The notes: generated by a model not told the origin, from the sequence alone. A stretch of DNA of 50,145 bases from an uncultured Veillonellaceae bacterium (GCA_949286115.1 CASEBK010000021.1:1-50145); one strand, 5' to 3'; shown: positions 1 to 8,345, counted from the first letter of the stretch. Translations and numbers: made by a program.

Positions 1-596
1 CGGGCGCGCTCCGATACGGCGGGCGGGACCTGCTGCGCCTTTCGGAGACGGCGTGGCGGACGCTCCGCGGGGCAGTCATCGGCTTCGTCTTCCAGAATGC
101 CGGGGCTTCGCTCTGCGCGGTCCGCACCGTGGGGAGCCAGATCGCGGAGGCGCTCGGGGCGCACGGGACGGTCTCGGAGGATGAGGCGCGGCGGCGGGCG
201 CTCCTCCTCTTCGCGCGGCTCGGCCTGCCCGATGGAGAGCGCCTGTGGGCGAGCCGACCTTTTGAGCTCTCCGGGGGCATGCAGCAGCGGGCGGCGCTGG
301 CGGCGGCGCTCCTCCTCCGGCCACGGGTGCTCCTGGCGGACGAGCCTACCGGCGCGCTGGACAGCGTGTCCCGCCGGGCGGTGATGGAGGCGCTCCTCCG
401 GTACCGGGAGGAAACGGGCGGCGCTGTGCTCTTCGTGACGCACGACCTCTCTCTCGCCCGCCGGGCGGACCGGGTCGTCATCCTCTCCGAAGGGCGCGTG
501 GCGGAGGAGGGGCCCGCGGCGTCCGTGCTCGCCGCGCCCCGTCATCCCGTGACGAAGCGCCTCGCCGCGGCGGCGGAAAGGATGCGGCCCCGATGA
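1..596 (+). CDS. ABC transporter ATP-binding protein, oligopeptide/nickel type (5' end outside window)
   Basis: The frame is open from base 3, so the start and the Walker A motif lie outside the window. Visible parts are the Q-loop (FVFQN), the ABC signature (LSGGMQQR), Walker B with D-loop (LLADEPTGALD) and the H-loop (FVTHD). This order and spacing fit the DppD/NikD branch that energises peptide or metal uptake at the inner membrane. It overlaps the next ATPase by four bases (ATGA), so the pair is translationally coupled. The usual C-terminal oligopeptide extension is absent. The substrate cannot be told without the upstream permeases and binding protein. Confidence 0.9.
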   Translation, partial: GALRYGGRDLLRLSETAWRTLRGAVIGFVFQNAGASLCAVRTVGSQIAEALGAHGTVSEDEARRRALLLFARLGLPDGERLWASRPFELSGGMQQRAALAAALLLRPRVLLADEPTGALDSVSRRAVMEALLRYREETGGAVLFVTHDLSLARRADRVVILSEGRVAEEGPAASVLAAPRHPVTKRLAAAAERMRPR

Positions 597-1477
597 CGGC
601 CCTCCTCGAAGCGCGGCAGCTGCGGAAGACCTTTCGCCGCTGGGGCGTCTCCGTCCGCGCCGTGGAGGACGCGAGCCTTGCCATCGCGCCGGGAGAGGCG
701 CTCGCCCTCGTGGGGGCTTCGGGCAGCGGAAAGAGCACCCTCGCCCGGCTCCTCGTGCGGCTCCTCGACGCAGACGGGGGGACGCTCCTCTGGGAGGGGC
801 AGGACGTGACCCATGCCCGCGGGGCAGCGCGGCGCGCGCTCTGGCGGGGCGTGCAGATGATCTTCCAGTCGCCGGAAGGTTCCTTCGACCCGCAGTACAC
901 CTTGGGCGAGAGCCTTGCGGAGACGGCGCGGCTCCGCGGCGCGGGGCGAAAGGAAGCGGAAGAAGCGGCCGCGGCCATGCTCCGCCGGTGCGGCCTCTCG
1001 ACCGATCTCCTCAGGCGATATCCCCGGGAAGTATCCGGCGGGCAGTGCCAGCGCGCCGCCGCGGCCCGGGCGCTCCTCTCCCGGCCGAAGCTCCTCCTCT
1101 GCGACGAGGCGACGAGTGCTCTCGACGTGACCGCCGCGGCAGATCTCATCGATCTTCTCAGTCGGCTTCAGGAGGAAGAGGGGCTCGCGGTCCTCTTCAT
1201 CAGCCACGATCTGGGCGCGGCCGCCGCCCTGTGCCGCCGGGGCCTCGTCATGGACCGCGGCCGCATCGCAGAAGAAGCGCCCATGAAGGAGCTCCTCCGC
1301 TCGCCCCGGTCGGAGGCGGCGCGGCGGCTGGCCGCAGCGCGGCTCCCTGCCGGGCAGAAGGAAGCCAAAGAGGGGCGCAGGTCTTCAGGGGCCGATGGGG
1401 ACGAAAGAGAGTGTCCGTCCTTCGGAGGAGGAAGGGCGCAAAGCGGCGTCTCATTTCTTCAGAGCTGGAGGCGATGA
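593..1477 (+). CDS. ABC transporter ATP-binding protein, DppF/NikE type
   Basis: A second complete nucleotide-binding subunit: Walker A GASGSGKST near residue 44, Q-loop QMIFQSP, signature VSGGQCQR, Walker [13 protein letters not shown] and H-loop FISHD. It should pair with the preceding ATPase to power one peptide/metal importer. The start is fixed by the ATGA overlap with its neighbour. The recognisable domain ends near residue 250. The last 45 or so residues are rich in Gly, Arg and Ser and resemble no family I know, so the natural stop may have been lost through a frameshift near base 1340. Confidence 0.9.
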   Translation: MTALLEARQLRKTFRRWGVSVRAVEDASLAIAPGEALALVGASGSGKSTLARLLVRLLDADGGTLLWEGQDVTHARGAARRALWRGVQMIFQSPEGSFDPQYTLGESLAETARLRGAGRKEAEEAAAAMLRRCGLSTDLLRRYPREVSGGQCQRAAAARALLSRPKLLLCDEATSALDVTAAADLIDLLSRLQEEEGLAVLFISHDLGAAAALCRRGLVMDRGRIAEEAPMKELLRSPRSEAARRLAAARLPAGQKEAKEGRRSSGADGDERECPSFGGGRAQSGVSFLQSWRR

Positions 1478-1569
1478 GAGGGGGCATTTCCGCCTTCGGC
1501 GTGCGGCGGCGGAGAAGGGGACTTCCGCGTCCGGAGGGCCCGCCTTTTTTCCGCCCTCGGCCGTGAAAG

Positions 1570-1599
1570 TTGGCGGGAAATATGCTATATTTGTATGTA
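1570..1599 (+). promoter_or_regulatory. Possible promoter for the tyrS operon
   Basis: TTGGCG at 1570-1575 and TATGTA at 1594-1599 are 18 bases apart in a locally AT-rich patch of the 195-base gap before tyrS. I looked for a T-box sequence (GGGTGGNACC) in this leader and found none. The match is weak. Confidence 0.35.
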
Positions 1600-1672
1600 T
1601 GCAAGACAGCGGAAGAAGGGCGGCGGGGGCCGCGGCTTTTTTCTTCCTGCCATAGAAGAAAGGGTGGATCGG

Positions 1673-2926
1673 ATGAATATTATCGACGAATTGAAGTGGC
1701 GCGGCGCGGTGAATCAGCAGACGGACGAAGAGGGGCTCTACGAGCTCGCGGGCAAAGAGTCCATCTCGCTCTACTGCGGCATCGATCCCACGGGAGACAG
1801 CATGCACATCGGGCATCTCATCCCCTTCATGATCCTGAAGCGCTTCCAGATGGCGGGGCATCATCCCTACATCGTCATCGGCGGCGGCACCGGGGCCATC
1901 GGCGACCCCTCCGGCCGGAAGACGGAGCGCGTGCTCCAGTCGGCGGAACAGGTGCGGCACAATGCGGAGTGCCTCACCGCGCAGATGCAGAAGCTCTTCG
2001 GCGGCGACGGCACGTTCTCCATTGTAAATAACTACGACTGGCTCTCGAAGATCTCGCTCCTGGATTTCCTCCGGGACTACGGCAAGCTCTTCAGCGTGAA
2101 CGCCATGCTCGCCAAAGACGTGGTGGCGTCCCGCCTCGAGACGGGCATCTCCTTCACGGAGTTCTCCTACCAGATCCTCCAGTCCATCGACTACTACCAG
2201 CTGTACAAGACATACCACATCCAGCTCCAGATCGGCGGGGCGGACCAGTGGGGCAACATCACCAACGGCATCGAGATGATGCGCAAGAAGGAAGGCATCA
2301 CCGGCGTGTACGGCCTCACCATCCCGCTCATGCTGAAGGCGGACGGCACGAAGTTCGGCAAGACCGCCGGCGGCGCGGTGTGGCTGGACCCGAAGAAGAC
2401 CTCGCCCTATGAGTTCTACCAGTTCTGGTTCAATCAGGACGACCGGGACGTGGTGAAGTATCTGAAATATTTCACCTTCCTCTCTCACGAGGAGATCGAT
2501 GCCCTCGAAGCGGAAACGGCGGAGCACCCCGAGCACCGGGAGGCGCAGAGGCGGCTCGCCGAAGAGGTGACCCGCTTCGTCCACGGCGAAGAGGGGCTCG
2601 CAGAGGCGGAGCGCGTGACGAAGGCGCTCTTCACGGGCGACGTGGCGGATCTGTCCGGCGCGGAGATCGAAGGGGCCTTCCGCAACACGGCGGGCGGCGT
2701 GATCCCCTCCGTGCCCATGAACATCGTGGAGGCGCTCGTGGCGGGCGGCGTGGAGAAATCGAAGCGCCAGGCCCGGGAGGACGTGAAGAACGGCGCGGTC
2801 CGCGTGAACGGCCTGGCCATCCGCGACCCGGAGGCGGAGATCAGCGCCCATCCCCACACGGACGGCCGGTATGTGATCGTCCGCAAGGGCAAGAAGAACT
2901 ATTTCCTGCTGGAAGTGAAGGCATGA
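1673..2926 (+). CDS. tyrS: Tyrosyl-tRNA synthetase
   Basis: Charges tRNA-Tyr with tyrosine in the cytoplasm. The 417-residue product has the class I HIGH motif (MHIGHL, near residue 44), the tyrosine-pocket region (YQILQSIDYYQLY), the KMSKS-equivalent KFGKT near residue 226, and a C-terminal S4 RNA-binding domain (about 350-410). I chose the ATG at 1673 because the product then begins MNIIDELKWRG, as in bacterial TyrRS. Upstream in-frame codons give a low-complexity leader. It heads a run with the VOC protein 13 bases downstream, tcdA and a hypothetical gene. Confidence 0.97.
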   Translation: MNIIDELKWRGAVNQQTDEEGLYELAGKESISLYCGIDPTGDSMHIGHLIPFMILKRFQMAGHHPYIVIGGGTGAIGDPSGRKTERVLQSAEQVRHNAECLTAQMQKLFGGDGTFSIVNNYDWLSKISLLDFLRDYGKLFSVNAMLAKDVVASRLETGISFTEFSYQILQSIDYYQLYKTYHIQLQIGGADQWGNITNGIEMMRKKEGITGVYGLTIPLMLKADGTKFGKTAGGAVWLDPKKTSPYEFYQFWFNQDDRDVVKYLKYFTFLSHEEIDALEAETAEHPEHREAQRRLAEEVTRFVHGEEGLAEAERVTKALFTGDVADLSGAEIEGAFRNTAGGVIPSVPMNIVEALVAGGVEKSKRQAREDVKNGAVRVNGLAIRDPEAEISAHPHTDGRYVIVRKGKKNYFLLEVKA

Positions 2927-2938
2927 AAGGATACATCC

Positions 2939-3313
2939 ATGGAATTTCGTTTTGACCACAACAATTTCAACGTGTTCGATCTCGAAAAGAGCATCGCTTT
3001 CTACAAAGAGGCGCTGGGCCTGACGGAGACGGGACGCATCGACGGACCGGAGGGAGCCTTCATCATCGTCTACCTCGGCGACGGCGCGTCGAAGCACCGT
3101 CTGGAGCTCACCTGGCTGCGGGACCGGAAGGAGCCCTACGATCTGGGGGACAACGAGATCCATCTGGCGTTCACCACGCCGGACATGGCGGCGGCGCACG
3201 CGCTCCACGAGAAGATGGGGTGCATCTGCTATGAAAATCCGGAGATGGGCATCTATTTCATCCACGCCCCGGACAATTATTGGCTGGAGATCGTGCCGGA
3301 AAAGAAGGCATGA
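2939..3313 (+). CDS. VOC-family (glyoxalase I fold) protein
   Basis: A 124-residue single-domain vicinal-oxygen-chelate protein. The metal-ligand pattern of glyoxalase I is visible: His7 near the N terminus, Glu in RLELTW, His in EIHLAF and Glu in NYWLEI. Length and order fit lactoylglutathione-lyase-like proteins that remove methylglyoxal, though anaerobic Firmicutes often use relatives with other substrates. It follows tyrS by 13 bases and overlaps tcdA by four (ATGA), so it is co-transcribed. The fold is sure; the substrate is inferred. Confidence 0.85.
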   Translation: MEFRFDHNNFNVFDLEKSIAFYKEALGLTETGRIDGPEGAFIIVYLGDGASKHRLELTWLRDRKEPYDLGDNEIHLAFTTPDMAAAHALHEKMGCICYENPEMGIYFIHAPDNYWLEIVPEKKA

Positions 3314-4002
3314 CCGAGCGGGATGAACGGACGGCGCGGGTGATCGGCGAGGCGGGCGTTGCGGCGCTCGCGCGCTCTTCCTGCGCCGTCTTCGGCATCG
3401 GAGGAGTCGGCTCGTACGCCGCGGAGGCGCTCGCTCGGGCAGGCGTGGGACAGCTCTTCTTCATCGACGGAGACCTCGTGGAGGTGTCGAACATGAACCG
3501 CCAGCTCGTGGCGGATGCGGAGACGCTCGGCCGGCCGAAGGCGGAGGTCATGGCGGAGCGGGCGAAGCGGGCGAATCCCGCCTGCCGCGCGGAAGCCTTC
3601 GTCCGCCGCTACGCGCCGGGGGACCGGGACTTCCTCGCCAGGCTTTCGCCGAATTTTGTCATCGATGCCATCGACGACGTGCCTACGAAAGTGGCGCTCG
3701 CCGAAGACTGCCTCGCCCTCGGCATCCCCGAGGCGGCGTCCATGGGCACGGGGAACCGGCTCCAGCCGGAGCTGCTCGAGGTGGCCGACATCGGGAAGAC
3801 GTCGGTGTGCCCGCTTGCGCGGCGCATGCGGCGAGAGCTCCGCGAGCGGGGCATCGCCCATCTCACGGTGGTCTATTCGAAAGAGACGCCCGTCCGGACC
3901 GGCAGCGGCACGGTGGGCTCGGTGTCGTTCGTGCCGCCTGCGGCGGGGATGATCCTCGCGGGGCTGGCGGTGCGGAAACTGCTGGAGGAGGCAAAAGCAT
4001 GA
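3310..4002 (+). CDS. tcdA: tRNA threonylcarbamoyladenosine dehydratase (ThiF/E1-like)
   Basis: Cyclises t6A37 of ANN-reading tRNAs in an ATP-dependent step. The 230-residue protein has the nucleotide motif GIGGVGSYAAEALARAGVG near residues 28-46, the E1-like segment DGDLVEVSNMNRQ, and the C-terminal GSVSFVPPAAGMILAG. These fit the YgdL/CsdL branch of the ThiF family. The start at 3310 uses the ATGA overlap with the preceding gene; a longer in-frame start at 3280 would lie inside that gene. Its place beside tyrS suggests a tRNA-function operon. Confidence 0.9.
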   Translation: MTERDERTARVIGEAGVAALARSSCAVFGIGGVGSYAAEALARAGVGQLFFIDGDLVEVSNMNRQLVADAETLGRPKAEVMAERAKRANPACRAEAFVRRYAPGDRDFLARLSPNFVIDAIDDVPTKVALAEDCLALGIPEAASMGTGNRLQPELLEVADIGKTSVCPLARRMRRELRERGIAHLTVVYSKETPVRTGSGTVGSVSFVPPAAGMILAGLAVRKLLEEAKA

Positions 4003-4610
4003 GGTACGCGGTGCGGCGCATGGACTGGCTGACGCTTACGGTAAACGGCCGGCCCCACTTCGGCTACGATCAGGAGTGGTACCCCGAACGGTGGCAGAAG
4101 CTCGCCGGATGCGGGCCTACCACGGGCGCGGCCATCGCCGCCTACGTGGAGGCCAAAGAGGAGGGAAAGGTCGTGGCGTCGCAGGCCGCGGCGGAGGAGA
4201 AGATGCTCGCCTTCTGGCCCTACGCCACGCCGCGCATGCATGGCCTCTACAAGACGCGGTGGCTCATGGAGGGGCTTAACTCCTATTTCGCCGACTACGG
4301 TCTCCGGGGCCGGGCGGAGATGATGACGGTGCCGCTCCTTGGGCCCATGCGCCCTTCTATGGAGGCTCTCACTGATTTTATCGCGGAGGGCCTTTCCGCA
4401 GACGCGCCGCTGGGTTTCCTCTGTCTGCACAATGGAGGCATCCGCTCGCTCTACAGCTGGCACTGGATGCCCCTTGCGGCGCTCGACACGGGCGCGGGGG
4501 CAGCGGCGACGGTGCTCGACGAGGGGCGGGCCATCACCTTCGACCTCGCGGCCTGGCGGAGCGCTACGCCCTTCGGCGGCGGCTTCGTGCGCGTGATGGA
4601 TGCGAAATAA
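3999..4610 (+). CDS. Hypothetical protein, possibly C39-like papain fold
   Basis: I do not recognise a named family. The 203-residue protein has no signal peptide and no clear membrane segment. The segment LAGCGPTTGAAIAAYV (near residues 34-49) resembles the CGPT/CGPA nucleophile motif of C39-like cysteine peptidases, and YSWHWMPLAAL near residue 153 offers a His in the matching later position. That supports a papain-like fold, but activity is unproven. It overlaps tcdA by four bases and ends the tyrS operon, just before a strong terminator. Confidence 0.75.
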   Translation: MRYAVRRMDWLTLTVNGRPHFGYDQEWYPERWQKLAGCGPTTGAAIAAYVEAKEEGKVVASQAAAEEKMLAFWPYATPRMHGLYKTRWLMEGLNSYFADYGLRGRAEMMTVPLLGPMRPSMEALTDFIAEGLSADAPLGFLCLHNGGIRSLYSWHWMPLAALDTGAGAAATVLDEGRAITFDLAAWRSATPFGGGFVRVMDAK

Positions 4611-4626
4611 AGGATGCATGAAAGAA

Positions 4627-4652
4627 GGGCATCGGGCGACCGGTGCCCTTTT
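4627..4652 (+). terminator. Terminator of the tyrS operon
   Basis: A nine-pair stem (4627-4635 with 4640-4648, one G-T pair) closed by a GCGA tetraloop and followed by TTTT. It lies 16 bases after the stop of the last gene. Confidence 0.9.
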
Positions 4653-4655
4653 CTG

Positions 4656-4664
4656 TGTTACAAT
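4656..4664 (+). promoter_or_regulatory. Extended -10 promoter for the secreted protein gene
   Basis: TGTTACAAT (TGn plus TACAAT) lies 31 bases before the ATG at 4695, directly after the terminator. No good -35 is seen, which is typical of extended -10 promoters in this window. Confidence 0.6.
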
Positions 4665-4694
4665 GAAAGAAACATCCAAAGGGAGGGATCTTCT

Positions 4695-5171
4695 ATGAAA
4701 AAATGGACGGCGCTGGCGCTTGCGGCGCTTCTCGTCCCGGCGGCGGCCGGCGCGGTGAGCCCGCAGGACCTGGCGAACACGGCGAAGTATAAGCCGGTGT
4801 ACATGAGCGAGACCGGCGTGGTGTACGCGGACCTTGCGAGCATCAAGACGGGGGACCCCGTGGAGGGGCAGCTCCCGCTCATCCAGGCGGACATCTACAT
4901 GGAGCGCTACCAGGACATGCCCACCTATGAGACCATCTCGAAGGGCGGCCTCGTGCAGTATGTCTTCGCCTATCATACGAAGCTCCTTGCGGTGCACCGC
5001 ATGAACGACAAGGACGGCTCGCTCCAGTACTACGTGGATAACCGCCTCTTCGGCATCTTCGATGCGGAGGGCAAGGCGGCGAACGTGGCGCCCCAGGCCG
5101 GCGAAGCCCAGTCGTTCGCGCTCTCCGGCGAGGCGCAGGACCTCTATCTCAATCTGTATCGGCTCCTCTGA
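4695..5171 (+). CDS. Secreted or periplasmic protein of unknown function
   Basis: I do not recognise the family. The 158-residue product starts with a clear signal peptide (MKKWTALALAALLVPAAAGA, cleavage near residue 20), then a soluble, Tyr-rich domain without cysteines or known motifs. The start at 4695 follows GGGAGG. It is monocistronic, with its own promoter and a terminator right after the stop. In a diderm cell it should be periplasmic. Upstream in-frame codons 4614-4694 belong to the terminator and promoter and are not coding. Confidence 0.85.
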   Translation: MKKWTALALAALLVPAAAGAVSPQDLANTAKYKPVYMSETGVVYADLASIKTGDPVEGQLPLIQADIYMERYQDMPTYETISKGGLVQYVFAYHTKLLAVHRMNDKDGSLQYYVDNRLFGIFDAEGKAANVAPQAGEAQSFALSGEAQDLYLNLYRLL

Positions 5172-5182
5172 GAGCGGCAGGT

Positions 5183-5205
5183 CCCCGGCGCGTCCGGGGG
5201 CTTTT
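5183..5205 (+). terminator. Rho-independent terminator
   Basis: CCCCGG (5183-5188) pairs with CCGGGG (5194-5199) and is followed by GCTTTTT, just after the gene ending at 5171. Confidence 0.85.
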
Positions 5206-5221
5206 TGCGTGCCGCCGCGGC

Positions 5222-5250
5222 TGGACAGGGCCCGGAAAATATGATACAGT
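5222..5250 (+). promoter_or_regulatory. Promoter of the MBL hydrolase gene
   Basis: TGGACA (5222-5227) and TACAGT (5245-5250) are 17 bases apart, about 65 bases before the ATG. An overlapping TATGAT at 5240 is an alternative -10. Confidence 0.55.
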
Positions 5251-5251
5251 A

Positions 5252-5274
5252 ATCACAAGATAACGTAATGTGAT
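5252..5274. promoter_or_regulatory. Possible operator (inverted repeat)
   Basis: ATCACA (5252-5257) and TGTGAT (5269-5274) form an inverted repeat with an 11-base spacer, immediately after the proposed -10, where a bound repressor would block transcription start. No regulator gene lies beside it. Confidence 0.4.
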
Positions 5275-5312
5275 GAAAAAGTGAACAATAGAAGCTTCAA
5301 CGGAGAAAGCAT

Positions 5313-6386
5313 ATGAAACTCAGCATAGCAGGCGGCTGCGGCGATTTTGGGCGCAGCTGCTTTTTTGTATCCGGCGACCAGCACGCGTACATCGTGGACT
5401 GCGGCACCTCCACGGACGGGCTGGACCGCGTGCCCGACCTCACGGCAGACGAGATCCGCCGCGCGGAGTACCTCTTTCTAACGCACTCCCACCGGGACCA
5501 CACCGGTGCAGTGGAGTACGCCGAGGAGACGGGCTTCACCGGGCCGGTGATCATGTCCGCCCAGACGTACCGGCAGCTGTCGTACAAGCCGAAGAACGCG
5601 GTCATCATGGACTCGACGGCTCCCGAGGCGGAGCTCCTGCCGGGCTTTTTCTTCCGGTGGGGCCGCACGGGCCACTGCTGCGGCGCGGTGTGGTACGCCA
5701 TCACCTGCGAAGGAAAGACGGCCTTCTTCTCCGGGGACTACCGCGAGGGGGACCCATTCTACAGGAACGACCCGGTGCGGGACCTTACGGCGGACATCGC
5801 CGTCATCGACGCGGCGTACCCCACGGAGGAGACCGGGGAGGCCATGCGGGAGCGGTGCCTCGCGAAGGCGGAGGCGCTCCTTGCGACGGGGCGGCCGCTC
5901 CTCCTGCCGGTGCCCCGCTTCGGCCGGGGGCTCTCCATGGCGGCGGCGCTCTACGAACGGTGCGGCGGTCGCTATCCCCTCCGCATGGACGGGCGGCTCT
6001 ACCGGGAGTGGCGCACCTTCGCACGGCGGAAATATTTCGTGAAGCCCTCCGTGTGGGACGTGCCTGTGGAGGCGGTGACCCTCTGGGACGGCGCGGGCTT
6101 CGACGGACCGGGGGCGTATTTCCTGACGGACGCCCAGCTCTCTCATGCGGAGAGCCGGCAGCTCATCGACCGCTCCCCTGAAGCCTCTCTCCTCCTCACG
6201 GGGAGCGTCCACGGCTACGGCCGGGCGGAGTCCTACGCGAAGAGCGGCCGGGCGGAGACGGTGCTCTGGCCGAACCACATGACTTACGGCGAGATGAAGG
6301 CGCTCGCGGCGGCGAACCAGTTCGCAGCGGCAGTGCCCTTCCACGATCCGTCGCGGCAGCCCGAGCATTATATCTACGAATTTTGA
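5313..6386 (+). CDS. MBL-fold metallo-hydrolase
   Basis: A 357-residue metallo-beta-lactamase-fold enzyme. The metal motif THSHRDHTGAV begins near residue 57, a further metal-ligand Asp sits in FFSGDYREGD, and a late His is in LLTGSVHGYG. The layout resembles the RNase J/CPSF-like branch, but the 5'-exonuclease signature and RNA-binding extensions are absent. The role could be RNA or small-molecule hydrolysis. It has no signal peptide and is monocistronic, with the ATG 7 bases after AACGGAGAAAG. Confidence 0.85.
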   Translation: MKLSIAGGCGDFGRSCFFVSGDQHAYIVDCGTSTDGLDRVPDLTADEIRRAEYLFLTHSHRDHTGAVEYAEETGFTGPVIMSAQTYRQLSYKPKNAVIMDSTAPEAELLPGFFFRWGRTGHCCGAVWYAITCEGKTAFFSGDYREGDPFYRNDPVRDLTADIAVIDAAYPTEETGEAMRERCLAKAEALLATGRPLLLPVPRFGRGLSMAAALYERCGGRYPLRMDGRLYREWRTFARRKYFVKPSVWDVPVEAVTLWDGAGFDGPGAYFLTDAQLSHAESRQLIDRSPEASLLLTGSVHGYGRAESYAKSGRAETVLWPNHMTYGEMKALAAANQFAAAVPFHDPSRQPEHYIYEF

Positions 6387-6398
6387 AGATGGGCGCAT

Positions 6399-6436
6399 CA
6401 GGGCCCGATTTCCCCGTAGGGGAGAGAGAGGCCCTG
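6399..6436. repeat. Two-tier inverted repeat abutting a promoter
   Basis: CAGGGCC (6399-6405) pairs with GGCCCTG (6430-6436), enclosing CCCC/GGGG (6412-6415 with 6419-6422). No T-run follows, so it is not an ordinary terminator. It ends at the TG of the next extended -10 and could be an operator or a weak terminator. Confidence 0.5.
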
Positions 6437-6445
6437 TGTTATAAT
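6437..6445 (+). promoter_or_regulatory. Extended -10 promoter of the universal stress gene
   Basis: TGTTATAAT is a perfect TATAAT with the TGn extension, 46 bases before the ATG at 6491. Confidence 0.75.
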
Positions 6446-6490
6446 AATGACAGAAGCATACAGCTCTGAATCCGAAAGGCGGTGTCTTAC

Positions 6491-6937
6491 ATGATCAGTT
6501 ACAAAAAAATCCTCGTTCCCTATGACGGCTCCGAGCACGCGAAGAAGGCGCTCCAGCAGGCGATCGACCTGGCGGAAGCGGGGGGCGGCGAGCTCTGCAT
6601 CGCCAGCGTCTGCAATATCGTGTCCGTCATGAGCAACTTCGACCAGGTGTCCATCGCGGAAGGGTGCCTCACGACGCAGCTCTCTCAGGATCTGGAGAAG
6701 CAGTGCCGGGCGGACCTGGCGGAAGCGGAGGCTATGGTGCCGAAGGGCGTGAAGTTTGAATCCCGCTTCGAAGTGGGCTCGCCGGGACCGGTGTTGCTTC
6801 AGCTCGCGGATGAGATCGGCTGCGACCTCGTGGTGATGGGCAGCCGGGGCCTTGGACCGCTCAAGGGCATCTTCATGGGGTCCGTTTCGAGCTATCTGGT
6901 AAGCCGCGCGAAATGCCCGGTGCTTATCGTGAAGTGA
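6491..6937 (+). CDS. Universal stress protein (UspA family)
   Basis: A 148-residue nucleotide-binding stress protein. The N-terminal strand KKILVPYDGSEHAKKAL and the C-terminal loop MGSRGLGPLKGIFMGSVS (G-x2-G-x9-GS pattern) mark the ATP-binding Usp type. I take ATG 6491, which is about 8 bases after AAGGCGG; a GTG nine bases earlier lies too close to that site. The gene is monocistronic, with its own promoter and terminator. The stress it responds to cannot be read from the sequence. Confidence 0.93.
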   Translation: MISYKKILVPYDGSEHAKKALQQAIDLAEAGGGELCIASVCNIVSVMSNFDQVSIAEGCLTTQLSQDLEKQCRADLAEAEAMVPKGVKFESRFEVGSPGPVLLQLADEIGCDLVVMGSRGLGPLKGIFMGSVSSYLVSRAKCPVLIVK

Positions 6938-6943
6938 TAAGGG

Positions 6944-6970
6944 GGCCGCATTGCGCGGCCTTTCTTTTTT
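6944..6970 (+). terminator. Terminator after the universal stress gene
   Basis: GGCCGC (6944-6949) pairs with GCGGCC (6955-6960), followed by TTTCTTTTTT. Confidence 0.92.
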
Positions 6971-6998
6971 GTGATGTGTTGACAGGGAGGGGAAGGCC

Positions 6999-8345
6999 AT
7001 GGATTCGCATGGGCAGTGGCTGAAGAGCGAGCTGCCGGAGTGGCAGGCGGAAGGGCTCGTCACGGAGGAGGCGGCGGAGGCGCTGGCCGAGCGCTACGAA
7101 GGGCCGGCCTTTTCCTGGACGGGGCCGCTCTTTGCGGCGGCGGCGTTCTGCTTCGCTGCGGGGCTCGCCTTCACCGGCGCGGGCCTCTGGGGGGCGCTCC
7201 CTCAGGACGAGCGCTTCGTCCTGGCCGCGGCGCCGCTCCTCCTCTCGATCCTGGCGGCGGCGGTCTTCCTCCTCGCGGACGGCGCGGCGCGGCACGTGCG
7301 CCGTCATGGGGAAGAGGGAGAGAAAATGCCCCGGCGGGGGCTCCCGGTCTTCCTCAGGGAAGGCGTGGGGATCTTCCACGGCATCGCGGCGACGGCGGCG
7401 GTGTGGATGGTGCACGATTCGTTCCTGCTGGACCCGGACATGTCGGGGCTCCTCGCGGCGGTGTCGCTGTGCCTCTTGGTGATGCTCTACCTCCTGCGCT
7501 CGGCAGGGCTGGGAGTCATCTTTGCGGCCGATGCGGCGCTCGCCGCGTGGGTCGCGCCTTCGGGTTGGATCGACGGCGCGTCGTGGGCGCTCCTGGCGGC
7601 AGGCTTTCCCTTCTTTTTCATCCTCATCGGCGGGAAACGGCAGGAAGCGGGCATCGCCTACGCCTGGGGATGGATCGCCTCGGTGCTGACGCTCACCTTC
7701 TGCACCGCGTCGGCGCAGATGTGGCAGGTGGTATTCTTCGCCATCGCGGCGTCCCTCACGTGGCTCGTGGGCTCCGTGCTCCGGCCCTACGGCTGGATCG
7801 GCACGGCGTTCCGCTTCCTCGGCGGCGCGGCGGTCTTCGGCGCGCTCTTCACCGCCGGATTCGGTGCGGCGTGGCGCGGCGCGGACGGGAGCTGGCTCCT
7901 GTGGGTGCTCCTCGTGCTCTTCCTCTTGGCGGACGGGGCGCTCCTCCTCCGGGCGGCCGGGCGGAAAGAGTGGCTCTCCACTGCGGCGGGGATCACGCCC
8001 TTCGTGATGGCCGCGGCGGCGCTCCTCGCCCTCTGGGATGAGAGCGGCGTCTCCTCGGCGGTGGTGGTGTCCTGCTTCATGGTCTTCCTCGCGGCGGCGG
8101 TCATTGCCCGGGGCATCCAGAAGGGACGGAACTGGCAGATCGGCTCGGGACTCCTGCTCCTCTTGGCGGACGGGGCGGTGCGCCTCTGGGATTCGTCCCT
8201 CACCTTCGGGCAGCGGGGGGCCTTCTTCCTCGTGGCGGGCGCGGCGGCAGCGGCGCTCTGCGTGCTCCTCCGCCCGGCCCGGCGGAAGCGCCGGAGAGCG
8301 GCTCACCCGGAGATAGAGGAGAGAGGAGGCGGCGAAGATGCATAG
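6999..8345 (+). CDS. DUF2157 multi-spanning membrane protein
   Basis: A 448-residue membrane protein. The soluble N terminus (about 1-45, WLKSELPEWQAEGLVTEEAA) is the usual DUF2157 start, followed by some 11-12 hydrophobic segments and a short basic tail. Function is unknown for the family. The ATG follows AGGGAGGGGAAGG. The stop overlaps the next gene by eight bases. That gene looks like a GDYXXLXY protein, a common partner of DUF2157, which supports both calls. Confidence 0.85.
   Translation: MDSHGQWLKSELPEWQAEGLVTEEAAEALAERYEGPAFSWTGPLFAAAAFCFAAGLAFTGAGLWGALPQDERFVLAAAPLLLSILAAAVFLLADGAARHVRRHGEEGEKMPRRGLPVFLREGVGIFHGIAATAAVWMVHDSFLLDPDMSGLLAAVSLCLLVMLYLLRSAGLGVIFAADAALAAWVAPSGWIDGASWALLAAGFPFFFILIGGKRQEAGIAYAWGWIASVLTLTFCTASAQMWQVVFFAIAASLTWLVGSVLRPYGWIGTAFRFLGGAAVFGALFTAGFGAAWRGADGSWLLWVLLVLFLLADGALLLRAAGRKEWLSTAAGITPFVMAAAALLALWDESGVSSAVVVSCFMVFLAAAVIARGIQKGRNWQIGSGLLLLLADGAVRLWDSSLTFGQRGAFFLVAGAAAAALCVLLRPARRKRRRAAHPEIEERGGGEDA

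Noticed and set aside
1478..1672. Tyrosine T-box before tyrS
   Set aside because: No GGGTGGNACC sequence or specifier-stem landmarks were found in the leader.
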